Shown here piece after piece: positions 1-5,871 of a stretch of 8,103 nucleotides of DNA; within the stretch, counting starts at the first letter, position 1, and the number at the start of each line of letters is the position of its first letter. A program made the translations under genes and the position numbers. Source of the DNA: Rhizobium sp. Q54. GTDB lineage: Bacteria; Pseudomonadota; Alphaproteobacteria; SMXS01. The notes under the pieces are model-generated. The model was given only the letters and a program-made list of their open reading frames with translations. It was not told the DNA's origin and did no database searches. The stretch lies in NCBI GenBank assembly GCA_945872035.1, contig CAMBYA010000094.1:1-8103 (forward strand), read 5' to 3'.

Positions 1-1570
1 CATAGTTGGCGCGCACGTCGACCATGAGCGCCCGCGTGCCGTTCAGGTCGAACTTGACCTCGTTGAAAAGGCCCTGGGCGGCGGCGTCTGACGAGATGAC
101 CGGGATCGAGCCGTCGCTTTCGGCGCCCAGCTCGCTGGTCGATACGGCGCCCGTCGCCATGATGATCGCGTCCGGCTTGAAGTCGCGAACAAAGGCTTCG
201 TCCGCCAGAGTCTGCAGCAGGATCCTGACCGGCAGGAGCGACAGCTCCTGCTCGATCCAGTTCACCGAAGTCAGCAGGTTGGCGGCGTCGCCCATGGGCG
301 ACACCAGGTTCAGCCTTCCGCCAAGACGCGAGCCGGCCTCGACCAGAGTCACGTCGTGGCCGCGCCGAGCGGCAATCTCGGCCGCCTTGATGCCGGCCGG
401 GCCGCCGCCCACGACCAGCACCCGCTTGGGCGCGTCGATCGGCACGTCGAGTTTCCTGAAGCGGTTCTCCTCGCCCACTTCCGGGTTATGGAAGCAGGTG
501 ATCGGATAGCGTGCGCGGTCATAGCAGCCCTGGTTCGAGCCGGTGCAGGTGCGGATGCGGTGGCCGATGCCATGCCAAAGCTTCTTCACCAGGTCCGGAT
601 CGGCGATCTGGGCGCGAGTCATGCCCACGAGGTCGCAGTCGCCGGCCTGCAGCGCGCGCTCGGCCAGGTCCGGCGTCGGGATCTTGCCGACACCGACTAC
701 CGGCACCCTGGCGCCGATCGCCTCGCGCAAGTTTCGGGTCAGTGGCAGCCACTCGCCGAAGGTGTGGCGATAGGAGCCGATCGCCCGGGCATAGTCGACG
801 CCGCCCGAGCCCTCGGAATGGTTGAGGTAGTCGAACAACCCGGTCCCGACCACCTCGTTGGCGATCTCGGCCAGACGGTCGATCCCCACGCCGCCATCTT
901 CCGGCTTGATGAAGTCGTCGACCGAAATGCGGAAGCCCATGGCCTTGTCGGGACCGATGGCGTCGCGGACGCGCTGGGCCAGCGTCTTCACGAAGTACAG
1001 GTGCTCGCCCCATCTGTCGTCGCGGCGGTTGGCGCGCGGCGTGAACGACTGCTGGATCAGGTAGCCGTGGGTCCCGTGGAGTTCGACGCCGTCGAGGCCG
1101 TTGTCGACCACGATCTTCGCCGTGCGGGCGAATGCGTCGATCACCTCCTCGACCTCGGCGTCGCTCATCTTGTGCGACACCTCGCCAGCCAGCGACGTGG
1201 TGCCGGAAAAGCCCCACAGCGGCGTCCAGTCGTCACGCGGGTCCGATTTCTGCTGCACGCCGAAATGGAACAGTTGCTGGATGATCTTGGCGCCGTGCTT
1301 GTGCACGCGCGTGCTCATCTGCTGGTACTTCCTGGCGATGTCCTCGGGTTCGTAGACGAAATGGCCGGGAATCTGGCTGGAATGGTGAACATGCATGGCC
1401 GTCAGGATGATCAGGCCCGTGCCGCCCTCGGACCGGCGCTCCTGATATGCCATGTAGCGCTCGCCGGTGTTGCCGGCCTGCCAGAAGTCGGTGTAGGCCG
1501 CATGGGCGGTCGAGACCACCCGGTTCCGGAGTTCGATGGGTCCCAGCTTGATCGGCGTCAGCATTTTCAT
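1..1570 (-). CDS. OYE/2,4-dienoyl-CoA reductase-type flavoprotein (C-terminus cut by window edge)
   Basis: The reading frame starts at ATG 1570 and stays open to the window edge, giving 523 complete codons. GGGGAG at 1578-1583, 7 nt upstream, supports this ATG over the in-frame one at 1564. The N-terminal half is an FMN TIM barrel of the old-yellow-enzyme/FadH/trimethylamine dehydrogenase group, opening with MLTPIKLGPIELRNRVV and carrying ELHGTHGYL around residues 164-171, with the active-site histidines H165 and H168. An iron-sulfur segment follows at residues 342-359. A Rossmann domain starts near residue 382 (RVLVVGGGPAG) and should bind FAD and a pyridine nucleotide. Family members have about 650-690 residues, so roughly the last 130-160 are missing. 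The canonical [4Fe-4S] motif C-x2-C-x3-C-x11-C reads C342-x2-S345-x3-C349-x9-C359 here. Family roles include enoyl reduction and N-demethylation of methylated amines; the substrate is unknown. It is the second gene of a likely operon, 19 nt after the upstream flavoenzyme. Confidence 0.9.
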   Translation of the reverse strand, partial: MKMLTPIKLGPIELRNRVVSTAHAAYTDFWQAGNTGERYMAYQERRSEGGTGLIILTAMHVHHSSQIPGHFVYEPEDIARKYQQMSTRVHKHGAKIIQQLFHFGVQQKSDPRDDWTPLWGFSGTTSLAGEVSHKMSDAEVEEVIDAFARTAKIVVDNGLDGVELHGTHGYLIQQSFTPRANRRDDRWGEHLYFVKTLAQRVRDAIGPDKAMGFRISVDDFIKPEDGGVGIDRLAEIANEVVGTGLFDYLNHSEGSGGVDYARAIGSYRHTFGEWLPLTRNLREAIGARVPVVGVGKIPTPDLAERALQAGDCDLVGMTRAQIADPDLVKKLWHGIGHRIRTCTGSNQGCYDRARYPITCFHNPEVGEENRFRKLDVPIDAPKRVLVVGGGPAGIKAAEIAARRGHDVTLVEAGSRLGGRLNLVSPMGDAANLLTSVNWIEQELSLLPVRILLQTLADEAFVRDFKPDAIIMATGAVSTSELGAESDGSIPVISSDAAAQGLFNEVKFDLNGTRALMVDVRANY

Positions 1571-1589
1571 CGTCGTTCTCCCCGTTGTG

Positions 1590-2720
1590 TCAGCAAAGGT
1601 TCGCCGGCGAGGCGTCCGAAACCCGTGAAAGGCCGGACAGCCCCGCGCTGATGTCCAGTTCCTTGCGGATGATGTCGAGCGCCTTGGACACGCCGGCCTC
1701 GCCGGCGGCGCCCAGGCCGTAGAGATGGGCGCGGCCGATCAGGCAGGCCCTGGCGCCCAGCGCCATGGCCTTGAGCACGTCCTGGCCGCTGCGAATGCCG
1801 CCGTCCAGCAGCACCTCCGCGCGGTCGCCGACCGCCTCGACCACGTCGGGCAATGCCGCGATGGTGGAACTCGAGGAGTCCAGCATGTTGCCGCCATGGT
1901 TGGACACGCTGATGCCGTCGGCGCCTGCGGCGACTGCAAGTTGCGCGTCCTCCGGGTCCATCACGCCCTTGACCAGCAGCTTGCCCGGCCAGATGCCGCG
2001 CAGCCATTCCACGTCCTTCCAGGTGGCGGACGCGTCCAGCATGGTCACGATGTTGGCGATTTCGGGCTGGGCCATGTGCGGCACAAAGTTGCCGAACCGG
2101 ATCGGCATTGCGCCCAGCGTCTTCAGCGCCCAGCGCGGACGCCGCGCATAGGTCATGACGCTGCCCGGCGTATATCGCGGCGGCAGGCGGGCGTGGCGGC
2201 CGCGCACCGACCGGTTCATCTGGGACAGCAGCGGCCAGGTCATGGTCAGCACCAGCACCGGGCAGCCCGCATGGCGCGCGCGGTCCACCATCGCGCGCAT
2301 CAGTTCGCGGTCCGTCAGCATGCAGATCTGGAACCAGAAACTGTCCTGCTCGCGCTTCAGGTCCTCGATGGACTTGATCGCCATCATGCCCAGAGTGAAC
2401 GGAATGCCGGCCGCCCTGGCGGCCCGTGCGGCCATCAGCTCGCCCTCGTCACCGCCTGGGACCATGCCGCTCATGCCGGTCGGCGAGATGATGACTGGCA
2501 TGGCGAGCGTCTGGCCCAGCGCCGTCGTCGAGAGTTCTCGGGTGCTGATGTCCCTCATCACCCGCTGGCGCAGCCGCAGCGTGCGGAAATCCTCCACGTT
2601 GGCCTTCAGCGTCTCGCTTTCGAACGCCCCGCCGTCGAGCCAGTCGAATACTGGCGCCGGAATGCGGCGGCGCGCAAGGAGGCGCAGATCGCCAATGCTC
2701 GCGACTTGGTCCAGATTCAT
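1590..2720 (-). CDS. FMN-dependent alpha-hydroxy-acid dehydrogenase-fold protein, MftD-like
   Basis: This 376-residue protein has the full-length FMN TIM-barrel fold of the LldD/glycolate oxidase family. Visible family features are PVIISPTGMSGMVPGGDEGE (residues 75-94), the catalytic-region K251 in LLVKGVMDPEDA, active-site His H275 in SVSNHGGNMLD, and the FMN-phosphate site DGGIRSGQDV (306-315) with IGR (328-330). Aligned by eye to glycolate oxidase, the usual substrate residues are replaced: Y24 by W27, Y129 by C133 (FQICML), D157 by T161, the Arg of the GRR segment by Q or M, and R257 by N278. Loss of both carboxylate-binding Arg residues argues against a simple 2-hydroxy acid substrate. 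The SNHGGN segment, RELSTTALGQ and the C-terminal core resemble, from memory, the mycobacterial peptide-modifying enzyme MftD. The ATG has GGGGAAG a few bases upstream. It is the first gene of a likely two-gene operon and divergent from tetR. Confidence 0.88.
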   Translation of the reverse strand: MNLDQVASIGDLRLLARRRIPAPVFDWLDGGAFESETLKANVEDFRTLRLRQRVMRDISTRELSTTALGQTLAMPVIISPTGMSGMVPGGDEGELMAARAARAAGIPFTLGMMAIKSIEDLKREQDSFWFQICMLTDRELMRAMVDRARHAGCPVLVLTMTWPLLSQMNRSVRGRHARLPPRYTPGSVMTYARRPRWALKTLGAMPIRFGNFVPHMAQPEIANIVTMLDASATWKDVEWLRGIWPGKLLVKGVMDPEDAQLAVAAGADGISVSNHGGNMLDSSSSTIAALPDVVEAVGDRAEVLLDGGIRSGQDVLKAMALGARACLIGRAHLYGLGAAGEAGVSKALDIIRKELDISAGLSGLSRVSDASPANLC

Positions 2721-2788
2721 CGCTTCCCCGTTCGCGCCATCTTACCCCATTGCCGCGTTTAAGGCGCGCGCGGAAACGTGCTAAACGG

Positions 2789-2807
2789 CATGATCGACGA
2801 TATCATG
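2789..2807. promoter_or_regulatory. Second inverted repeat in the tetR intergenic region
   Basis: CATGAT (2789-2794) and ATCATG (2802-2807) form 6-bp perfect arms around 7 bases. It lies about 22 bases from the centre of the 18-bp palindrome but does not share its sequence. It may be a second, weaker operator or a site for another regulator; short arms mean chance is possible. Confidence 0.35.
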
Positions 2808-2824
2808 AGACGGATGTTGTACAA
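2797..2824 (-). promoter_or_regulatory. Candidate promoter for the flavoenzyme operon
   Basis: Reading the minus strand, TTGTAC (2819-2824) and TATCGT (2797-2802) are separated by 16 bases and could serve as -35 and -10. The -35 matches consensus at only three positions and the -10 at four, so support is modest. The position is suggestive: the -35 lies inside the 18-bp palindrome and the -10 inside the second inverted repeat, which is how a TetR repressor would block transcription. Confidence 0.3.
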
Positions 2825-2829
2825 CATCC
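2812..2829. promoter_or_regulatory. Perfect 18-bp palindrome, probable TetR operator
   Basis: GGATGTTGTACAACATCC is its own reverse complement over all 18 bases, centred between 2820 and 2821. It lies in the intergenic region between the divergent tetR gene (28 bases upstream of its start) and the flavoenzyme operon. Size, symmetry and place fit a TetR-family dimer site controlling both directions. The repressor's identity is inferred from adjacency only. Confidence 0.7.
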
Positions 2830-2856
2830 ATTTTATTTCCTTCACGGAACGGGAAT

Positions 2857-3447
2857 GTGCCGCTAGACATCGACCAGGACCAGCGCCGCGCGGACGTGAC
2901 GAAAGCCGCGGCGAAGCTCGTCGCCGAGCGCGGCATTTCAGCCATCACCTTCCGCAATCTGGCCGCCGAGATGGGCTGCAGCACCACGGCGATCAGCCAC
3001 TATTTCGACAACCGGAAGGCGATCCTGATCGAGACCTACCGCTTCGTCCTCGACCGGGCGTTGCGGCGCCGCACGCCGCCGCCCGAGGCCGATCAGCGCA
3101 CCATGCTCGCGTCGATCGATCCGATCCTGCCGCTGAGCGCCGAGAGCTGGGATGACTGGGTGCTGTGGCTGTGTTTCTGGGCCGAGGCGCTGTTCGATCC
3201 CGAACTGGCGGCGGTGCAACGGCACTATTCCGGCGAGACGACTCGGATGATCGAGGAGATGCTCACCGGCCTGGGCTGTCCGCAGTCCGACGCGCGCAGC
3301 CTCTCGCGGCGGATCATGACGGCGATCTACGGCGTCGCGGTGCAGGCCGCATTCGACCGGGACGCCTGGCCGCCGGCCGTCCAGCGCGCGGCGCTGCACG
3401 AGGTGATCCGGCCGCTGCTGCCGAATCTGGTATTGCCGGACGAGTAG
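2857..3447 (+). CDS. TetR/AcrR-family transcriptional repressor
   Basis: This 196-residue protein has the length and layout of TetR regulators. The N-terminal helix-turn-helix spans roughly residues 13-58, with AERGISAITFRNLAAEMG followed by CSTTAISHYFDNRKAIL, which contains the typical recognition helix and the conserved YF. The C-terminal ligand-binding domain has a W-rich stretch, WLCFWAEALFDPEL, resembling BetI-like members. The start is GTG at 2857; the overlapping ATG at 2855 is out of frame and stops after three codons, and no in-frame ATG exists upstream before a stop. GGAA at 2846-2849 is a plausible weak ribosome binding site. It is divergent from the two flavoenzyme genes and most likely represses them and itself through the palindromes between. 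The inducer is unknown. Its stop is only 3 bases from the stop of the convergent SH3 gene. Confidence 0.9.
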   Translation: MPLDIDQDQRRADVTKAAAKLVAERGISAITFRNLAAEMGCSTTAISHYFDNRKAILIETYRFVLDRALRRRTPPPEADQRTMLASIDPILPLSAESWDDWVLWLCFWAEALFDPELAAVQRHYSGETTRMIEEMLTGLGCPQSDARSLSRRIMTAIYGVAVQAAFDRDAWPPAVQRAALHEVIRPLLPNLVLPDE

Positions 3448-3450
3448 GCC

Positions 3451-3975
3451 CTATTCCTTGAAGATCTCGGCCGGATAGGCGCCCCAGAGGCTCGACTTGC
3501 GCAGCCATCCCTTGGATCCGTCCACCACCAGCTCGCACCATTCCTTGCGGCATTCGTCGAGCACCCCCTGCACGCCTTTCTTGGCGTAGAGCACCGGCGG
3601 AGCGGTGTCCTCGGGCTCGCGTCGCAGGGTGGCGACGGCCACGGTGACGATGGCGCCGCGCTTCGACGACACCATGTGCTTGAGCACCCAGCCTTCGGTG
3701 CCGTCCACGTCGCGCACCTTCCGCCAAAGCTCGTACTCGGCGACGATCTCCACCGGCATGCCGCGGCGGGTATAGACCCACTCGATCGGATAGCGGCTGC
3801 CCGGGCCGACGCGCATGTTGATCTTGCCCGACGACAGGGTGACGAAGCGGGGCAGGGGCAGTCCGGTGACTCCGCCCGTGCCGGCTTCTTCCTCATCGGC
3901 CTGCGCCCATGCGGACGCGGCAGGAAAGGCGGCCACGAGGTACAGCCCGATCAGGAGTCTCGCAACGGTTTTCAC
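3451..3975 (-). CDS. Secreted protein with two bacterial SH3 domains (SH3_4/DUF1058 type)
   Basis: This 174-residue protein begins with a clear signal peptide: a basic start (KTVAR), a hydrophobic core LLIGLYLVAAFPAASAWA, and likely cleavage after A24 (AWA-QA), so it should reach the periplasm. Two SH3b repeats follow. The first, about residues 48-104, has INMRVGPGSRYPIEWVY and EGWVLKHMVS. The second, about 108-168, has ATLRREPEDTAPPV and KGWLRKSSLWGAYP. Two cysteines, C142 and C147, could form a disulfide. The family is common in Alphaproteobacteria and is thought to act at the cell wall, but its role is not established. The start is GTG at 3975, chosen because it sits directly before the signal peptide with AGGCAGG upstream; the open frame extends far further upstream, but only as the antisense of the neighbouring dehydrogenase. 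It converges on tetR with a 3-base gap, leaving no room for a terminator. Confidence 0.88.
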   Translation of the reverse strand: MKTVARLLIGLYLVAAFPAASAWAQADEEEAGTGGVTGLPLPRFVTLSSGKINMRVGPGSRYPIEWVYTRRGMPVEIVAEYELWRKVRDVDGTEGWVLKHMVSSKRGAIVTVAVATLRREPEDTAPPVLYAKKGVQGVLDECRKEWCELVVDGSKGWLRKSSLWGAYPAEIFKE

Positions 3976-4011
3976 GCGTATGGCCTGCCTATCCCTATGG
4001 ACGTCCACAGG

Positions 4012-4038
4012 TTTATGACGCCCCCGCGACTCGGTCAA
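4012..4038 (-). promoter_or_regulatory. Candidate promoter for the SH3-domain gene
   Basis: On the minus strand TTGACC (4033-4038) is a good -35 match and CATAAA (4012-4017) a reasonable -10, but the spacer is 15 bases, shorter than ideal. It lies 37 bases upstream of the GTG start. Assignment is by eye only. Confidence 0.3.
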
Positions 4039-4042
4039 GCAG

Positions 4043-4064
4043 GCAAGGGTGGCGCCGCCCTTGC
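4043..4064. promoter_or_regulatory. 22-bp near-perfect palindrome between SH3 and dehydrogenase genes
   Basis: GCAAGGGTGGC (4043-4053) and GCCGCCCTTGC (4054-4064) are reverse complements except for one mismatched pair (4050 against 4057). It ends four bases before the candidate -35 of the dehydrogenase promoter and starts four bases from the candidate -35 of the divergent SH3 gene. A regulator binding here could affect both. A role as an RNA hairpin is less likely since it seems to lie upstream of both transcripts. Confidence 0.4.
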
Positions 4065-4068
4065 AGGT

Positions 4069-4097
4069 TTGAAACCGAAGGGTACATCTGCTAGACA
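4069..4097 (+). promoter_or_regulatory. Candidate promoter for the 2-hydroxyacid dehydrogenase gene
   Basis: TTGAAA (4069-4074), a five-of-six -35 match, is followed after 17 bases by TAGACA (4092-4097), a weak -10. This would give a 5' leader of about 60 bases before ATG 4165. Confidence 0.35.
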
Positions 4098-4164
4098 CAG
4101 CCGGAGGGAAGGGGCCTGAATCCCTCGATTTCCGACCGTTTCCATCGCCGTGGAGGGTGCCTCG

Positions 4165-5151
4165 ATGCCGTACAGGAAGACCAAGGTCATCGTCACCCGC
4201 AAGCTGCCCGATCCGATCGAGACGCGGCTGATGGAGTTGTTCGACGTCCGCCTCAACCTGGACGACAAGCCGTTCAGCCAGGCCGACCTGATCGCCGCCG
4301 CCAAGGAGGCGGGCGTGCTGGTGCCGACCGTCACCGACCGGATCGACGCGGGCGTGCTGGTGCAGGCCAATCCGGACCTTCGGCTGATCGCCAATTTCGG
4401 CACCGGCGTCGACCACATCGACCTGGCCACCGCCCGCCAGCGGGGCATCACGGTGACCAACACGCCCGGTGTGCTCACCGAGGACACCGCCGACATGACC
4501 CTGGCGCTGATGCTCGCCGTGCCGCGGCGCCTGTCGGAAGGCGAGCGCCATCTGCGCGACGGCGACTGGAAGGGCTGGTCGCCGACCGGCATGCTGGGCC
4601 ACCGCATCTGGGGCAAGCGCCTCGGCATCATCGGTATGGGGCGTATCGGCTCGGCCGTGGCCCGCCGCGCCAAGGCGTTCGGCATGCAGATTCACTACCA
4701 CAACCGCAACCGGGTGCACGAGGAGACCGAGCGCGAACTTGAGGCCACCTACTGGGAAAGCCTCGACCAGATGCTGGCGCGCATGGACATCGTCTCGGTG
4801 AACTGCCCGCACACGCCGGCCACCTTCCACCTGCTGTCGGCCCGGCGCCTCGCGCTGCTGCGGCCCCACGCGTACATCGTCAACACCGCGCGCGGCGAGG
4901 TGATCGACGAGAACGCGCTGATTCGCATGCTGCGCAACAAGGAGCTGGCCGGCGCCGGCCTCGATGTGTTCGAGCATGAGCCTGCGGTGAATCCCAAGCT
5001 GCTCGCCATGGACAACGTGGTGCTGCTGCCACACATGGGCTCGGCCACGCTCGAAGGCCGCATCGACATGGGCGAGAAGGTCATCATCAACATCAAGACC
5101 TTCGTCGACGGCCACGCCCCGCCCGACCGCGTGCTGGAAGGGCTCCTTTAG
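4165..5151 (+). CDS. gyaR: D-2-hydroxyacid dehydrogenase, glyoxylate/hydroxypyruvate reductase type
   Basis: This 328-residue protein is a complete member of the D-isomer-specific 2-hydroxyacid dehydrogenase family, expected to reduce glyoxylate or hydroxypyruvate in the cytoplasm. The substrate-binding half has NFGTGVDHID and the segment TNTPGVLTEDTAD. The nucleotide-binding Rossmann motif is GMGRIG at residues 157-162. The second strand ends in YHNRNR, with N180 and R181 where NAD-dependent members carry an acidic residue, so NADPH preference is likely. The catalytic triad is R243 (NTARGE), E272 (VFEHEP) and H290 (LLPHMGSAT). The start is ATG 4165: GGAGG at 4152-4156 lies 8 bases upstream, whereas the in-frame GTG at 4150 overlaps that ribosome binding site. 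The exact substrate cannot be settled from sequence; other 2-keto acids remain possible, so the symbol is tentative. Its stop overlaps the convergent toxin gene by 4 bases. Confidence 0.9.
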   Translation: MPYRKTKVIVTRKLPDPIETRLMELFDVRLNLDDKPFSQADLIAAAKEAGVLVPTVTDRIDAGVLVQANPDLRLIANFGTGVDHIDLATARQRGITVTNTPGVLTEDTADMTLALMLAVPRRLSEGERHLRDGDWKGWSPTGMLGHRIWGKRLGIIGMGRIGSAVARRAKAFGMQIHYHNRNRVHEETERELEATYWESLDQMLARMDIVSVNCPHTPATFHLLSARRLALLRPHAYIVNTARGEVIDENALIRMLRNKELAGAGLDVFEHEPAVNPKLLAMDNVVLLPHMGSATLEGRIDMGEKVIINIKTFVDGHAPPDRVLEGLL

Positions 5152-5573
5152 ACCTTCAACTCGCCGAGCAGGACTGGTGCAACGCGAAGGGCGCGACTCT
5201 CGACCAGTTTGCGGTATAGCCGACTGTCGGCGGTGACGAAGGGCGCTCCGCTTTGTATAGATGCAGCTGCATAGAGGCAGTCGTGTATGGCGTGGTCCAG
5301 GGCGACTGCCAATGCGAGCGCCTCCGGCAAAAGGGCATGATCATCGAGATAGTCGATCGGCAGCAATGCCAGGTCCGCGTGCCAGGCTATCGCGTCATCG
5401 GCTGTGATCTGTCCCAGACGCGATTTGCGCCAGAGGATGTTGGCGCACTCGGTCAACATCAGCCTGGGAGCGATCAGCAACGCCGAGGAGGCGAGACGCA
5501 GTGCCTCCTCGCTATGGTCTTCTTCGATGGTCCATTTGATCGCGACACTGGCGTCGACAACCGCAACATCCAT
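5148..5573 (-). CDS. vapC: VapC/FitB-type PIN-domain toxin ribonuclease
   Basis: This 141-residue protein has the length and acidic residues of a PIN-domain toxin, a Mg-dependent endoribonuclease that usually cleaves tRNA or other RNA. D7 is in VVDASVAIKW, E42 in LTECANILW, D98 in HDCLYAAA, and D116 in FVTADSRLY, so the metal site looks intact. ATG 5573 is chosen because it overlaps the antitoxin stop by one base (TGATG), indicating translational coupling; a TTG codon directly before it is unneeded as a start. The coding sequence is visibly more AT-rich than the flanking genes and uses codons such as ATA and TTG more freely, consistent with later acquisition. Its 3' end overlaps the convergent dehydrogenase gene by 4 bases. 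The cognate antitoxin is the next gene upstream. Confidence 0.88.
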   Translation of the reverse strand: MDVAVVDASVAIKWTIEEDHSEEALRLASSALLIAPRLMLTECANILWRKSRLGQITADDAIAWHADLALLPIDYLDDHALLPEALALAVALDHAIHDCLYAAASIQSGAPFVTADSRLYRKLVESRALRVAPVLLGELKV

Positions 5574-5806
5574 CAACGCGAATCCCGCATTTCGCGGATA
5601 ATCTCGACGCTATCGGTCTGTTGGGTGCCACGGGTCTTCTCGCGATGCTTCGCAAGCCGCGCCCAGACGTCGCCACTGCGCACCCGCGCGGCGCGTATGA
5701 TGATCCGCCGCAACTCCTCTTCCCGGGAGACGCCGTTCTCGGCAGCCTGCACGCCGATCTCTTTGATGACGTCGTCATCCAGGTTGCGAATGGTCACGGT
5801 GCCCAT
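5573..5806 (-). CDS. FitA/VapB-type ribbon-helix-helix antitoxin
   Basis: This 77-residue protein should neutralise the PIN toxin encoded next to it and repress the pair. The N-terminal ribbon-helix-helix DNA-binding domain reads VTIRNLDDDVIKEIG (residues 4-18), then AAENGVSREEELRRII (21-36), the pattern typical of FitA-like and Arc-type antitoxins. The C-terminal tail, from about residue 45, carries VWARLAKHREK and probably enters the toxin's active site. The start is ATG 5806, with AGGAG at 5813-5817 six bases upstream; a TTG at 5812 is less likely because it abuts the ribosome binding site. The stop codon shares one base with the toxin ATG. Autoregulation is suggested by a 26-bp inverted repeat beside the ribosome binding site. 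Confidence 0.87.
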   Translation of the reverse strand: MGTVTIRNLDDDVIKEIGVQAAENGVSREEELRRIIIRAARVRSGDVWARLAKHREKTRGTQQTDSVEIIREMRDSR

Positions 5807-5816
5807 AGACAACTCC

Positions 5817-5842
5817 TGCTATCATTGATGTCAATGATAGCA
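5817..5842. promoter_or_regulatory. 26-bp inverted repeat, toxin-antitoxin operator
   Basis: Twelve-base perfect arms TGCTATCATTGA (5817-5828) and TCAATGATAGCA (5831-5842) flank a 2-base centre. The repeat touches the antitoxin's AGGAG and precedes its start by 10 bases. The outer half-sites TGCTATCA and TGATAGCA resemble, from memory, the half-sites bound by gonococcal FitAB, although the spacing (10 bases here) may differ. It is very probably the autoregulatory operator. Confidence 0.8.
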
Positions 5843-5871
5843 TTTATTTGGCCATCCCTACACGAAAACAA
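5843..5871 (-). promoter_or_regulatory. Candidate promoter for the toxin-antitoxin pair
   Basis: On the minus strand TTGTTT (5866-5871) and AATAAA (5843-5848) are 17 bases apart. The -10 directly abuts the 26-bp inverted repeat, so a bound antitoxin complex would cover the transcription start. The -35 lies inside the end of the DsrE-family gene. Consensus match is partial. Confidence 0.3.

Noticed and set aside
356..1651. Long plus-strand open frame (431 codons) opposite the OYE-type gene
   Set aside because: It is antisense to a protein with clear family motifs throughout, its translation has no recognisable domain, and such open antisense frames are expected in GC-rich coding DNA.
1725..2762. 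Plus-strand open frame (345 codons) opposite the MftD-like gene
   Set aside because: The translation is low-complexity His/Ala/Arg-rich and covers a conserved FMN enzyme on the other strand; no ribosome binding site or family motif was seen.
1..3447. A bona fide mycofactocin cluster with MftR
   Set aside because: No precursor peptide, radical SAM or MftB gene is in the window, and the TetR C-terminal domain looks BetI-like. Kept only as similarity of two enzymes.
4150..4152. GTG 4150 as start of the dehydrogenase
   Set aside because: It overlaps the GGAGG that is ideally spaced for ATG 4165.
3451..5115. A 554-codon minus-strand frame suggesting a much larger SH3 protein
   Set aside because: Only the last 174 residues are protein-like. 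The upstream part is antisense to the dehydrogenase, and the signal peptide starts at GTG 3975.
5261..5272. 12-bp palindrome ATGCAGCTGCAT inside the toxin gene
   Set aside because: It falls in Ala-rich codons (GCA GCT GCA) and is easily explained by coding; nothing around it suggests a site.
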